Position numbers and translations under genes: made by a program. Positions 12,861 through 23,110 of a DNA stretch of 64,000 bases are shown in pieces. The notes under the pieces were generated by a model. The model ran no database searches. It was not told the DNA's origin and saw only the letters and a list, made by a program, of their open reading frames with translations. How positions within the stretch are numbered: position 1 is the stretch's first letter; every line of letters starts with the position of its first letter. The DNA is taken from NCBI GenBank assembly GCA_034670405.1, contig JAXDDX010000062.1, forward strand, positions 1,674,001 through 1,738,000. Reading direction: 5' to 3'. Source of the DNA: Hoplostethus atlanticus. Its lineage: Eukaryota; Chordata; Actinopteri; Trachichthyiformes; Trachichthyidae.

Positions 12861-13340
12861 CCTACTGAAACCAATCAGTGGTTATATCAGATACGGGGGC
12901 CCCGGTGCCGGACGGCTATATATGCCCTCAAATAAAGCGCACAGAGAATGTAAGTCCCGCTCGGCGCATCTCATTACTCTCCTAATGACTGGGATGAACG
13001 GAGGAGAACCTTCAGACGGGTTCTGGTAGCTTAAGGCACTGATGAGGATGCGATAGCGAAACGTTTGTCTGCTGGCATTTGCACTTTGCACTTTTTGTAC
13101 AAGCAGGGCACGGATTAATAAATGCCATAAATAGACTCTCTGCCTCTTTTGCCATTTGGATGTTTAGTGTTGTGTTCCCCTCCCCTTTTCTCTCCTATTG
13201 AAACCAATCAGCAGTTATGGGACAGGCTGTGCCCTGTATCTGGACAGCTGTGGCATCCACATAAAGCCAATCCAAAAATGGCCGATTGCCTCTCATTACC
13301 GCTGAATGACTGAATGAATGGTGGGGTAAATGGAGTGTAC
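12861..13340. repeat. Diverged tandem-duplicated block
   Basis: Two blocks align in order. Block 1 (12861-13010) starts with tgaaaccaatcagtggttat and block 2 (13194-13335) starts with tgaaaccaatcagcagttat. Both then show a ggac(g/a)gct...gcc...ataaagc segment and a ctcattac...aatgactg(g/a) segment. The offset is about 333 bp. About 170 bp unique to the first interval (13025-13190, containing gcgaaacgtttgtctgctgg) lies between them. Each block carries a CCAAT motif. Either an old local duplication of non-coding DNA or a two-copy repeat. Confidence 0.6.
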
Positions 13341-14199
13341 AAGAGCGTTTTTGAAGATGATTTGTCCAAGGCAAGGCGAGGAAGATGTGGTATTAGATTG
13401 TATCTGACATGATCTGATAGCCGAGATAGGGCTAATTCTCTCTTGGTGTTTCTCGACCAGGAGTGGGGGTGAGGGGGCAGAAGGGTCTGAATGGATGGTA
13501 ATTGTAGGTTTGGGTTGTCTGAGGCCCAGGCCAGATGGTCTGATGCACCCCATACTCCCCCCGCCTTCCCATAAAGCTCCGGTTGCCCGGTTGTTTGCTG
13601 TCTGAGCGCCACTTTGAGTTTTCAGGATGGTAATTTTGCCAGATCAGGGATGTGGGCTCTACAAAACACTCTGCCGTGGGGGCAGGTAGAGATTGCTGCT
13701 TCTAAATGTGGGTCCACTGGGTATTTGGCAAGGCACTCCCCATACCTTAGCCCTAGGTTAGTCGGAGTTTGGTCTTTTTCGTTTAATATCATTATAATAA
13801 AGTGGAAAGATTGAGCAAAAATCGCCAGAAACCCATTTTTTAAACGTTTAAAAGTTCAAATTCCCCTTTGACCAAATAATAATTTCTAGTTACAGATAAT
13901 ACCAGGTCCTCCATCCGTGATCGTGATGTTCTAATATCTTTACTAACCCATGCAGCCCTCTGAGTATGAGGACCTAGACTGCGCACTGCAATGGGATTTG
14001 TTGGCTAAAGAATCTATTGATGGTAAGCAGTTTGGCGCAGTTTGGCACAGTATTGCGCCTCCAGTGCGCAACAAGACACACAAGAGAGGAAGTCCCTTAC
14101 AAAAAAGGAACTATAGAAGGATTCTATAGGTGTACAAATATCATAGAAAAACTATAGGTGATACCATATGAAACAACAAATAAGTTAATTAAGGTAAAC
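13341..14199. other. Intergenic, no gene or clear element
   Basis: Unique-looking sequence. The short motif cagtttggc(g/a)cagt occurs twice around 14027-14050. Minus-strand frames at 13208-13612 have no recognisable domain. Nothing else is seen. Confidence 0.5.
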
Positions 14200-14749
14200 T
14201 CGCTACTGAGGACACACACAAACACACTTTAAGTCCCTATATGAATAAGATAGGAAGATGAATTGATGATTTTTCCCCACATCACCAACTACTAGTGAGT
14301 GACAGGCGCATTTGTTCCCTTTTGACATTATTATTCCGAGACCGACAACTTCTTGCGTCTTGCGCAGGCACGACAAAAGCCAGGAGTTGGCACACGTTGT
14401 GAATTGCCACCATAACAATGCAAGGCTGCCGCGGCTGGCCTCGGGGTCAGCCTTTCTGCCGCGTGTTGAAAGTAGCAGAGCCCAGAATAATTCCTCCTCT
14501 GGCCCATTGTCGTGACACACTTTTAATACCGGGGTGTCTTCTCTTGGGGAGGGGGTTGGGGTGCTGCGCAGGAGGCCGTTCGCTTGATTTAAGAGGAAAA
14601 TAATTTGGGGGGGTAGGGGAGGAGGAGGTGGGGGAATGTTTTTGTCTGAGCTGATGGAAAAGAGACGCAGTTTGGGTGTGGGGCGGGCGGAGAGAGACTG
14701 GGGAGCGGCGACGGAGCAGAGCGCACGGGGCTGAGCGCGCGCACACACA

Positions 14750-14782
<33 letters not shown>

Positions 14783-15151
14783 CTCTCTTACACACACAGA
14801 GCTGCGCCTTTTCTTTTGCCCAGACATACACTCTCACTCATTCACTGACGCACACACAAGGGGCGACGGGCGTCTGTGCATCTATACGCAACAGATCCGT
14901 CTGCAAGAACAGCGTCGCAGTCGCGTTTTTTGCGCCCTTCCACAACGAAACAAGGACCATTTATCCATTTATTTATTTATTGTCTTTTATTTTTATCCTT
15001 TGGTTTTGTGGACTTTAGGGGTTTTCTTGCAGGCAGTGACTCTCGGTGACGGATTTAACATGCCAGACTTTTGAGAAGACATCTATTCTCCCCCCTCCCC
15101 TCCAAAAAGAATCTCTCTGTGGAAGTAATCGCCACAGTGTGGGCGCAGAAG
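14200..15151 (+). promoter_or_regulatory. pcdh18: 5' flank and probable 5' UTR of pcdh18
   Basis: GC content rises from about 14400 and stays high into exon 1, as in a CpG-rich developmental-gene promoter. There is no convincing TATA box, so the transcription start is not placed. A (CT)n tract at about 14750-14782 (GAGA on the other strand) lies in the likely promoter or leader. An ATG at 15060 opens a four-codon upstream ORF. A minus-strand frame of 181 codons across this region is a composition artefact. Confidence 0.55.
15060..15074 (+). promoter_or_regulatory. Upstream ORF (MPDF) in pcdh18 leader
   Basis: An ATG with A at -3 opens a four-codon ORF ending in TGA, 77 bases before the main ATG and in a different frame. 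If the leader includes this site, scanning ribosomes would meet it first and could terminate and reinitiate, dampening translation of pcdh18. That the leader is transcribed here is inference. Confidence 0.5.
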
Positions 15152-17653
15152 ATGGGGGCAAAGATGAAGCAAACCAAAGGGAATATATTCTCCACGGCAC
15201 TATTGAAACTACTGCTTTTGTTCATGGTTATGCACGGCGTCACCGGTAAGACTTTGAAATATAAAGTTTACGAGGAGCAAAAAGTGGGCACGGTTATTGC
15301 ACGGTTAAAGGAGGATGTTGCCGGGGTTTTATCCAAATTACCAAGCTCCCTCTCCTTTCGGTTCCGCGCTATGCAACGGGGGAGTACGCCGTTTCTGTCG
15401 GTCCGGGAGGAGGACGGGGAGATCAGCATAGGGACCAAAATCGACCGGGAAAAGCTTTGCGATAAAAACCTCAATTGCTCTATTGAATTTGACGTAGTCA
15501 CGCTTCCCACTGAATACCTGCAGCTTTTCCACGTGGAGGTGGAAGTGTTGGATATAAACGACAACTCCCCGCACTTCTCCCGCGCCATCGTCCCCATTGA
15601 GATCTCCGAGAGCGCGTCCGTGGGTACGCGCATCCCGCTGGACGGCGCCGCGGACGCGGATGTGGGGGAGAACTCGCTTCACTCTTACTCCCTGACGACC
15701 AACAACTTCTTCAAGATCGAGGTGAGGACCAGGACGGACGGGGCCAAGTACGCCGAGCTGGTGGTGATGAGGGACCTGGATAGGGAGGTGCAGTCCAGCT
15801 ACCAGCTCCAGCTCACGGCCTCAGATAACGGCGTCCCCCCCAAGTCCGGCTCCACTTTGCTCAAAATCAGCATCTCAGATTCCAACGACAACAGCCCGGC
15901 CTTTGATGAGCAGGCTTATGTTATCAGTTTGCTGGAAAGCTCCCCCCTCGGGACTCTAATCATTGATTTGAATGCCACAGATCCTGATGAGGGCACTAAT
16001 GGGAAAATAGTCTACTCTTTCAGCAGCCATGTCTCGCCAAAGATCCTTGAAACATTTAAGATCAACCCAGAAAATGGCCACATCACTCTTATAAAAAAAG
16101 TGGACTATGAAAGCACCTCTTCCTATGAGCTGGATGTGCAGGCTCAGGACATGGGCCCTAATTCCATCCCAGGGCTCTGCAAGATTGTTGTGAAAGTGGT
16201 GGACGTGAACGACAACAAACCGGAGATCAACATCAACTTGATGACGCCTGGCAAAGAGGAGGTGGCCTACATTTCGGAGGGCGCGCCCGTGGACACCTTC
16301 ATAGCTCTGGTGCGCGTTGACGACAGTGACGCAGGACTCAATGGCGAGGTAGTGTGCAGGCTGCACGGCCACGGCCACTTCCGGCTGCAAAAGACCTACG
16401 AGAAGAACTATATGATCCTCAGCAACGTCTCCCTGGACAGAGAGAAGAGGTCAGAGTACAGCCTGACTGTCATAGCTGAAGACAGGGGCTCTCCCAGCCT
16501 CTCCACGATCAAACACTTCACCGTCCAGGTCCTGGATGAAAATGACAATCCTCCCCGCTTTGAGAAGAGTCGCTACGAGGTCTTTAAATCGGAGAATAAC
16601 TCTCCCGGAGCCTACCTCATGACGGTGGTGGCCTCAGATCCAGATCTGGGCACCAACGGACAGGTCACCTACACGATCGTGGACGCACCTGTCCAGGGGA
16701 GCCCCATCTCCACCTACGTCACCATAGACCCCTCCAATGGTGCCATCTACGCCTTGCGCAGCTTCGACCACGAAGATGTGAGCCGCATCGCGTTCACCAT
16801 TCAGGCACGTGATGGGGGGAACCCCGCACTGTCGGCCAACACCACTGTTCTGCTGACGGTTCTGGATGAAAATGACAATCCGCCGGTCATCCACTCCCCC
16901 TCCCTTAGGAACCACACCGCCGAACTTCCGGTGTGGAAGCACGCCTCACCTGGTCAACTGATTATCGCGCTCAAGGCCACCGACCGCGATGCGGGTGCTA
17001 ATGGAGAGCTGAGCTGTGCCATCGTTGGCGGCAACGAGGACGGGCTGTTTGTGATGGATGCGCGGCGCTGCGAGCTCCGAACCAATGCCAGCCTGGAGCA
17101 GGCTCCCAGGGATGTGATGGAGATCAGGGTGGAGGTGCAGGATAGGGGCACCAGCCGGTTGTCAACAGGAGCTCTCCTCAGGCTGTCTTTGCAGGAGAAC
17201 ATGGACATCCTTCCCCCTCTACATCCCACCGGCTCCAGCCAGGTCCCCCTCGACCTCTCCCTCATTGTTATCATCTCCCTGGGTGCCGTTTGTGCCCTGC
17301 TGCTCATTGTAATGGTGATGTTCGCCACCGCCCGCTGCAACCGCGAGAAGAAGGACCCAAGACACAATTATAATTGCCGTGTAGCAGAGAGCAGCTACCA
17401 GAATCACCCCAAGAAGCCTGCCAGGCAGATCCACAAGGCGGACATCACCCTGGTTCCGACTGTCAACGGGACTCTGCCCGTACGGGCCCACCCGCGCTCC
17501 CCCTCTGCCTCCCCTGCACCCGAGAGGGGAACCCTGGGGAGCAGGCAGAGCCATCACAGTCGCCAGTCCCTCAACAGCCTGGTCACCATCTCCTCCAATC
17601 ACGTGCCAGAGAACTTTGCACTGGAGCTGGCCCACGCTACGCCTCCTGTAGAG
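15152..17653 (+). CDS. pcdh18: pcdh18 coding exon 1: ectodomain, membrane span, proximal tail
   Basis: This large exon encodes residues 1-834, as usual for delta-protocadherins, whose whole ectodomain lies in one exon. Calcium-binding DxNDN motifs close repeats EC1 to EC5: DINDN near residue 134, DSNDN near 243, DVNDN near 351, and DENDNPP near 462 and 572. EC6 runs to about 690 and lacks a classical closing motif. The hydrophobic span at about 704-726 is followed by basic CNREKKD and by the conserved NYNCRVAES and [13 protein letters not shown] segments. The exon ends with complete codon GAG at the GTAAGA donor (17654). Reading on past the donor gives six residues and a TGA at 17672-17674. 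Confidence 0.96.
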
Positions 17654-18504
17654 GTAAGAAATAAATGCATGTGATATGAATGCTTCCTTCATGTTTTTGG
17701 TTAATTTCCCTTAAGCTTAGACATTCCTCCATGGGTGCCTTTTCTGCTAATATTAGTGTTCCCTTCCAAGTGCTTATGGTTTTGTCTAAGACCATATCTT
17801 CTAAAACCAATGGATGAACCACTTGTTACACTATGCTATTAGAGGCAATCTAAGCTCCGTTTCTTTTGGTCTTATATTCAGTATTTGTTCTGAATTTGTC
17901 CCTTGCCGCCATATTCTGTTACCTTTGCAGCCCTTTGTGTCATATTTTTGTTGACCATCGTTTCACATTTAGAAGCAAGTCCCAACGTCACATCATATCC
18001 CCCCCTCCCCCATTGTCGTGTGGCCTTGCTTGTCTGACTCCATCACTATTCATTTTCCCCTCCTCATTTTTTCCTTTTATTTTTGTCTTTTCTTTTTTGT
18101 CTTTTTTTTTTTTTGTTCTCTTGGGATTGTAGCAAGTCTCACAGCTTCTGTCCATGCTCCATCAGGGCCAGTACCAGCCACGACCAAGCTTCAGAGGCAA
18201 CAAATACACCAGGAGCTACAGGTAAACGAGGCCTCCGCACACACACACACACACACACGTTCGTCTGCACTTTCCTATGCTCTCCTACACACATATTCTA
18301 TATCGCCTTGTGGCGTCGAGTCAAACTGTGAGCTCAATAACTTAATATTTCTTCACATTTGCATAATTGTATGCAAAACCTCTCCTGCAGAGCGCTCTCT
18401 CCCTCTCTGTGCGTCTTATTATCCATTGACAGCATGGCATAAGTCCTGAACTCTTTGAAGATATTATGCCTGATGATCAACCAATCTTATTTTATGAATT
18501 TAAC

Positions 18505-18549
<45 letters not shown>

Positions 18550-21500
18550 CCTCCAGATATGCCCTAAATGAGATGGATAAGTTCAGCCTGAAGGATAGTG
18601 GCCGTGGAGACAGCGAGGCCGGGGACAGTGACTACGAGCCTGGCAGGGAGTCGCCCATGGATAGACTCCTGGGTGAGGGCTTTACTGAGCTTTACGCCCC
18701 TGATGGCCAGCACAGAATGCATGCAGGTACACCCCACCCACCACCCCTCTACCCACCCCTCCACAACCCTTTCTTCACATCCCATCATCCCTGCCCTCTG
18801 GTTGTCCCTTCATAACTTCCGCCGATCCCAGAGTCGACTCGTACAGTCTAAATATTTATTATATGTTCATTATTTTGGTGTGTTCATGTAGGCACAGGCA
18901 AAACTAGCAGCATCAATCCACTAAACTCTCAAGTTATGGCAAAGTCCCTGCATCTAATGTCAAAAACCTCCAAACCCCGCTTCGCTGATGTCACTTTCGT
19001 TGATGTGGCTTCCACAGTTCTTGCCAGAGTTCTGGCAATCTTCGCTTGGTCATGGCTCTTTATTTAATGATAGAAACTGCAGGATCAAATTTGGACACCT
19101 TGCCATACCTGCTTGACGCCCCCATGGGCCAAACATGCCTTTTTTTTTTTACAGTGCATGAAAAAGAGCTGTATGCACCACGGCCTTAGAGGTTCTTGAA
19201 TGATATGCACTCAACCGATTAGTGTCACCTCACCTTCACTTCTGCAGACATCTCTCCAGATAGCTCCACTCATCCTCATCCTTTTTAAACCACCCATCTC
19301 CTCTCGCAATTGTCACACCGCATGAGAAGTAATAACCTCAGACACTTGCTGAACATTGATTGACCTTACTAAGCACACATTGGAAGAAATAGTGGCACCA
19401 GAAAACTGCAATCCAGACCCGCCTGGAATGTGATAGCTGAGAAAAATCCTAGCAGATTTCACGGACTAATTGACTGCGGGGTTGGATACTCTCGGTCTCA
19501 CCACTCCTTCGCAGACACACACAAACACATGCACACACACACACGCCTAAATTCTTAAGTCGCTCATGCCTGCCTCAGCCATCATCACACAGGTTGCAAG
19601 CTGCTGCACGTCCTTTTATCACGCCATACCTCTCCTCCCGCAGCTCTCCTTTCTCTCCAGCCACCTTCCCACACAGCCATCACTCGACACAGCAATTGAG
19701 CTACATCCCAATTAAAGTCGACCCAGACGGGCAGACAATCTCATCACTAGCACCCCCCTCCCTCCCTCCCTGGCTCGTAGCAAAGCACTGCTCGTTAGTC
19801 ACTCTTCCGCTTTCCCACCTCAAACCTTTCGCTCTCAGCCGCCCAAACCCGAAGCGCTCACGCTCTCCTGATGAAAAGGGAACGCTTAATTGCCATGTGA
19901 CGCATAGTTGCTATGGACTTGACTCTGGAGTTGCAGCCGTGATTAAGCCCTACAGAGCATAATTACATCTCAAACCCTCACCTTTCGTCTTCTGCGTGTT
20001 GACGCCACCTACCGCCCCCATGCCCGGTGCATCATGGGTGACTTTTGTCGCGGTTGATGCCCTGTCATTACGGCAGGATTGGGTATCTCTGCTCAAGGGA
20101 AGAATGAGGAGCAACGCTTAGTTTGTACACACAAACAACAAAAAGGGCTCTATATGGCGCCAGAAAATGGAGCTTTAGTCTTGTACCATAGAAGAAGACT
20201 TCATGGCGCTGTAAAGAAAGGACCAGCAAGATTAAAAGACCACCTAGACTTTTATGACTTTGATTTTTGGTACCAGGGTCTTAGTGGACATTTTGTCCAT
20301 CCTTCAACTCATTCTTTTTCATAGAGAATGAGGAGTACATTTTTCAGTCGTTTTCATCCCAAATGGGTTAAATAAGACCCTTCGACACTGTTTACACTGT
20401 CGATGTCTTTTACTCTGTCATTTCCCTGCTCTTTGGATAATAGCGCCCTCCCACCGCCTCTTATCAGCCAATAGCAGGGGCTAAGGGAAGTTGTTTGTTT
20501 TACGATGAAATCAGATAAGCTCTCAAGTAAAGAAGCCAGTTAGTCTCATAGTCAGTCACAAAAGCAGCCAGTAAATCAGTAAAATAATCCAGGCAGTGAA
20601 ATGAATAATTCTCAATGGGTTAGTTACTGTTACTCTGTCAGCCAGGCGGGAAAGCTACCAGTTGCCGTGTGAAGTTAATGTTTGCCTGGGACTTAAAAGT
20701 GGACTTTTTATACACAAATCAGTTGGGTTAAATCTTTCATTTTTTTACCCTTTCATCAGCAGGGGCACGCGCCGCCCCCCCGCCCCCCCTTTACAGTGCA
20801 CCCAAATGCACTTTTCATCTGCTCTAAGATGTATTATAAATGTTCCTTTCATGTTAATGAGGGGATAATGAAGTCCCTCAATAGCACGACTGAAAAGCGC
20901 TGCGCTCCTTTAATGAAGGCTTTAAGTTGGCATATTTGATTTGTCTAATTTATTCTTCAGAGATTTTTCTATTTGAAGATTTAATATTGAAAGGAGCGAC
21001 TTGAAAGGGGAAAAATGCAGGGCTTTTAGAGGAGGAGTTATTTTGAATGGGTAATAGGCATTGATCTGGCTTGCTAGAATTGTCCCCCCTCCGTGGTAAA
21101 TACAGTGTAAGGTAGCAGGCGGCTGCAGAGCCTTTCAGACTAATTAGGGCAGATTCACCATGTTTCCAGGGACAGTGCAGCAAAAACACCCAGAGAGAGG
21201 CAGTCAAATATTAGCCTCGATGGAAACAGACACAACTGTAAAGCATTTTCTTTACATGTCTCTTGTCTTTTATTTGTCATCAACTTTTTGTCTTGTTCAA
21301 ACACGGGCGATATTACAGGCATCTGTATATTACAGTATATTACATACCATGTGTACAACATATCATATATACATCCTATTACTGCATTGTATACTATACA
21401 TCCATATAATCCACTGCATTCACTATATATGAATACATTGAATACATACATACAATAAATGAACCACGCTCCCTTTTATTCTTAGACTCAATGCAGCTTA

Positions 21501-22582
21501 ATGATTAATTAAGAATTGAGCCTTTCCTACAGTAAGCATTTTCTTATTGCTCCCTTTTCTAAACCCATTGCAGAGTTTGTTGTGTATGTTGCAGATTACT
21601 TACTGTTATTTTTTCTCTTGTCTGTCTAGCAATGAGGCTGTGCACCGAGGAGTGCCGTGTCTTGGGCCACTCAGATCAGTGCTGGATGCCCCCCCTGGCC
21701 TCCCCGGCCTCGTCCTCCGACTACCGCAGCAACCTCTACATCCCTGGGGAGGAAGCCCGCCAAGCCAGCGACCCTGCCCAGGACAAGACCCCCCAGCCGT
21801 GCACCGATGCCGGGCCTGCCCGAAACCAGAGCTTCTCCACTTTTGGCAAGGACCCCAGCGGAGAGGACGGGGGCGAGGAGGGCGGAGACAATGGTGGAGG
21901 CGAGGCGGGAGACGAAGACCTGTGCGGGACCACTTCCTTGCTGTCAGAGATGAGCAGCGTGTTCCAGCGGCTGCTGCCCCAGTCCCTGGACTCGTACGCC
22001 CAGGTCAATGAGAGCCAGAAGGGGACTAGCATCAGCGGCGTGGGGGTCCCCATGACCGGATCTCTGGATCGCAGGAGGGGCCACCTGCCCGGCAAGCCCA
22101 GCCCCTCTGTCCACCAGCAGGGCGTGGCAGCCTGGGCGGCCAACACCCACTTCCAGAACCCGGGGAGCAGCATCGGCCCGTCTGGTAACCACCAGAACGG
22201 CAGCTACCACACCCTGAAACCCAGCACCAAGCTCGGCTCCCAGGGCGGCAACCACAAGAGCTCGCCAGCGCCAAAAAACAGCCCCCAGAACAGCAGCCAA
22301 ACCTCCAAACCCCACAACAGCCCCCTGCTCACAGCGCTGGTCAGCCCCACTCTGGCGCAGCCTTCCCCGGCCCCGGTGCCGGTACCGGTGCCCCTCCCCG
22401 GGCCTTCCTCCAAGTGGCTCCCGGCCATGGAAGAGATCCCGGAGAACTACGAGGAGGACGACTTTGACTCGGTGCTCGGGCACCTTCAAAGCAAACGCAG
22501 CGACAGCCGGCACGAGCTGATGGACGCCAGCGAGCTGGTGGCCGAGATCAACAAACTGCTGCAGGACGTCCGGCAGAGCTAG
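15152..22582 (+). CDS. pcdh18: Protocadherin-18 (four coding exons, joined)
   Basis: Join 15152-17653, 18133-18221, 18557-18726 and 21630-22582. Total is 3714 bases, 1237 residues plus TAG. All junctions are GT-AG with phases 0, 2 and 1, and the frame stays open. The product is a delta-2 non-clustered protocadherin, a calcium-dependent type I membrane adhesion protein. Family knowledge: it acts in developing neural and other tissue, and mouse PCDH18 binds the adaptor DAB1. Visible are a signal peptide (about 1-32), six EC repeats (33-690), a membrane span (about 704-726) and a long cytoplasmic tail. The tail matches vertebrate PCDH18 as I know it through the exon 2 and 3 segments and the C-terminal [15 protein letters not shown]. 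It is about 100 residues longer than the roughly 1135 of the human protein, mainly from acidic/Gly-rich and Ser/Pro/Asn-rich inserts in exon 4. The start at 15152 has A at -3 and G at +4; a second ATG at 15164 is less favourable. The a/b paralogue is not resolved. Confidence 0.96.
17654..18132 (+). other. pcdh18 intron 1
   Basis: A 479-base intron with donor GTAAGA and a strong T-rich polypyrimidine tract before the AG at 18131-18132. An AATAAA hexamer lies at 17660-17665, seven bases into the intron, and a read-through TGA at 17672-17674. Together these would allow a short isoform of 840 residues if the intron is retained or prematurely polyadenylated. No other element is seen. Confidence 0.85.
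18133..18221 (+). CDS. pcdh18: pcdh18 coding exon 2
   Basis: An 89-base exon encoding [20 protein letters not shown] and then RGNKYTRSY, ending in the first two bases of an Arg codon. It matches the corresponding cytoplasmic segment of vertebrate PCDH18 and is related to the segment shared by delta-2 protocadherins. It is bounded by AG at 18131-18132 and GT at 18222-18223. Confidence 0.93.
18222..18556 (+). other. pcdh18 intron 2, with CA and CT microsatellites
   Basis: A 335-base intron. A (CA)n tract at about 18238-18258 starts 16 bases after the donor. A (CT)n tract at 18511-18547 followed by ccccctccag forms the polypyrimidine tract immediately upstream of exon 3. No other feature is seen. 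Confidence 0.88.
18511..18556 (+). promoter_or_regulatory. (CT)n microsatellite acting as splice polypyrimidine tract
   Basis: About 18 CT units run directly into the acceptor AG of exon 3. The tract is the only pyrimidine-rich sequence before the AG, so by position it must supply the polypyrimidine function. Its length is likely to vary between individuals. Confidence 0.75.
18557..18726 (+). CDS. pcdh18: pcdh18 coding exon 3
   Basis: A 170-base exon that starts with the last base of the split Arg codon, continues [20 protein letters not shown], and ends with the first base of an Ala codon. The acidic Ser-rich segment [14 protein letters not shown] (about residues 876-889) corresponds to a cytoplasmic motif conserved among delta-2 protocadherins. 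The following [12 protein letters not shown] matches PCDH18. The donor is GTACAC at 18727, and reading past it gives only low-complexity His/Pro sequence. Confidence 0.93.
18727..21629 (+). other. pcdh18 intron 3
   Basis: A 2903-base intron with acceptor tctgtctag before exon 4. It contains a Rep-E-like segment at about 18925-19135, short CA-rich sequence at about 19513-19545, and AT-rich simple sequence (tacata/tatata) at about 21320-21450. Segments such as 20380-20900 look unique. The open frames inside (for example 19594-19962) have no recognisable domain. Confidence 0.85.
18925..19135 (+). mobile_element. Rep-E (hAT-like) fragment in pcdh18 intron 3
   Basis: The segment atggcaaagtccctgcatc plus taatgtc matches 33566-33590 and 47830-47860. 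Later blocks (atcttcgcttggtcatggc, then ggatcaaatttggacacctt) are diverged versions of the downstream part of the copy at 33537-33850. The ends are not visible, so this is a truncated copy. Confidence 0.55.
21630..22582 (+). CDS. pcdh18: pcdh18 coding exon 4: distal cytoplasmic tail and stop
   Basis: This 953-base terminal coding exon completes the split Ala codon and continues [20 protein letters not shown], a signature of PCDH18. It then carries [25 protein letters not shown] and [14 protein letters not shown], all conserved in the family. Between these are low-complexity inserts: an acidic Gly-rich stretch near 21860-21920 and a Ser/Pro/Asn-rich stretch with [11 protein letters not shown] near 22230-22410. 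The conserved end runs from [20 protein letters not shown] (about residue 1180) to LLQDVRQS. The stop is TAG at 22580-22582. Confidence 0.95.
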
Positions 22583-23110
22583 ACGCCTCGCCTACTCTGA
22601 CTCTTTCACTTTCGTATCTCCCAGGAGCCCAGAATAAAGTGACAAGAAAGCAGAGAAATATGAAGGAAGTTGTAAAACAAAGACAAAAAACGAGACCTGC
22701 AATTGTTGTTAAAGTTGCATTTCTAACGTAATTGTGTTTTGTGAATGCTAAATATCCAAAAAATTGTTTGTAATTGCTGGTTTGGTACACAATGTACACT
22801 ATGTGACTGTATTTATCTTTGTATTTTAAAAATACATTTGTATACTTATATTTATAAAATAAAATGTATATAAATTTAATCAGAATTCTATTTTTATATT
22901 TGGAATGCATGTTAAGTAAAAAACGTCAAGACTTTGACATGCGATTGACATTCTACATATTTAAATTGTCTTTTTGTATTGTGACTTTTTTTTATTTGTC
23001 ATTATGATATGTATACGTGGATATATTAATGAATTAATGGACACTTGTGTTTGTGGATTATTGTGGGGGAAGGGGGGTGGTACACAAATAAAAATAACAC
23101 ACAAATGGAA
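22583..23110 (+). other. pcdh18: pcdh18 3' UTR and polyadenylation signals
   Basis: AT-rich sequence follows the stop. AATAAA hexamers occur at 22633-22638 (only 50 bases after the stop), 22858-22863 and 23087-23092. The second or third is the more plausible end. The true 3' end cannot be fixed without transcripts. Confidence 0.65.

Noticed and set aside
13208-13612. 134-codon minus-strand ORF
   Set aside because: It overlaps the duplicated non-coding block and shows no domain.
14203-14748. 181-codon minus-strand ORF over the pcdh18 promoter
   Set aside because: GC-rich and low-complexity composition; antisense to the leader, with no protein family resemblance.
15071-15151. Extending the pcdh18 start upstream to 15071
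   Set aside because: The frame is open but begins at TTG, not ATG. The ATG at 15152 has good context and precedes the signal peptide directly.
21632-22582. Independent single-exon gene starting at the ATG at 21632
   Set aside because: The sequence is the PCDH18 cytoplasmic tail, preceded by a splice acceptor in the correct phase.
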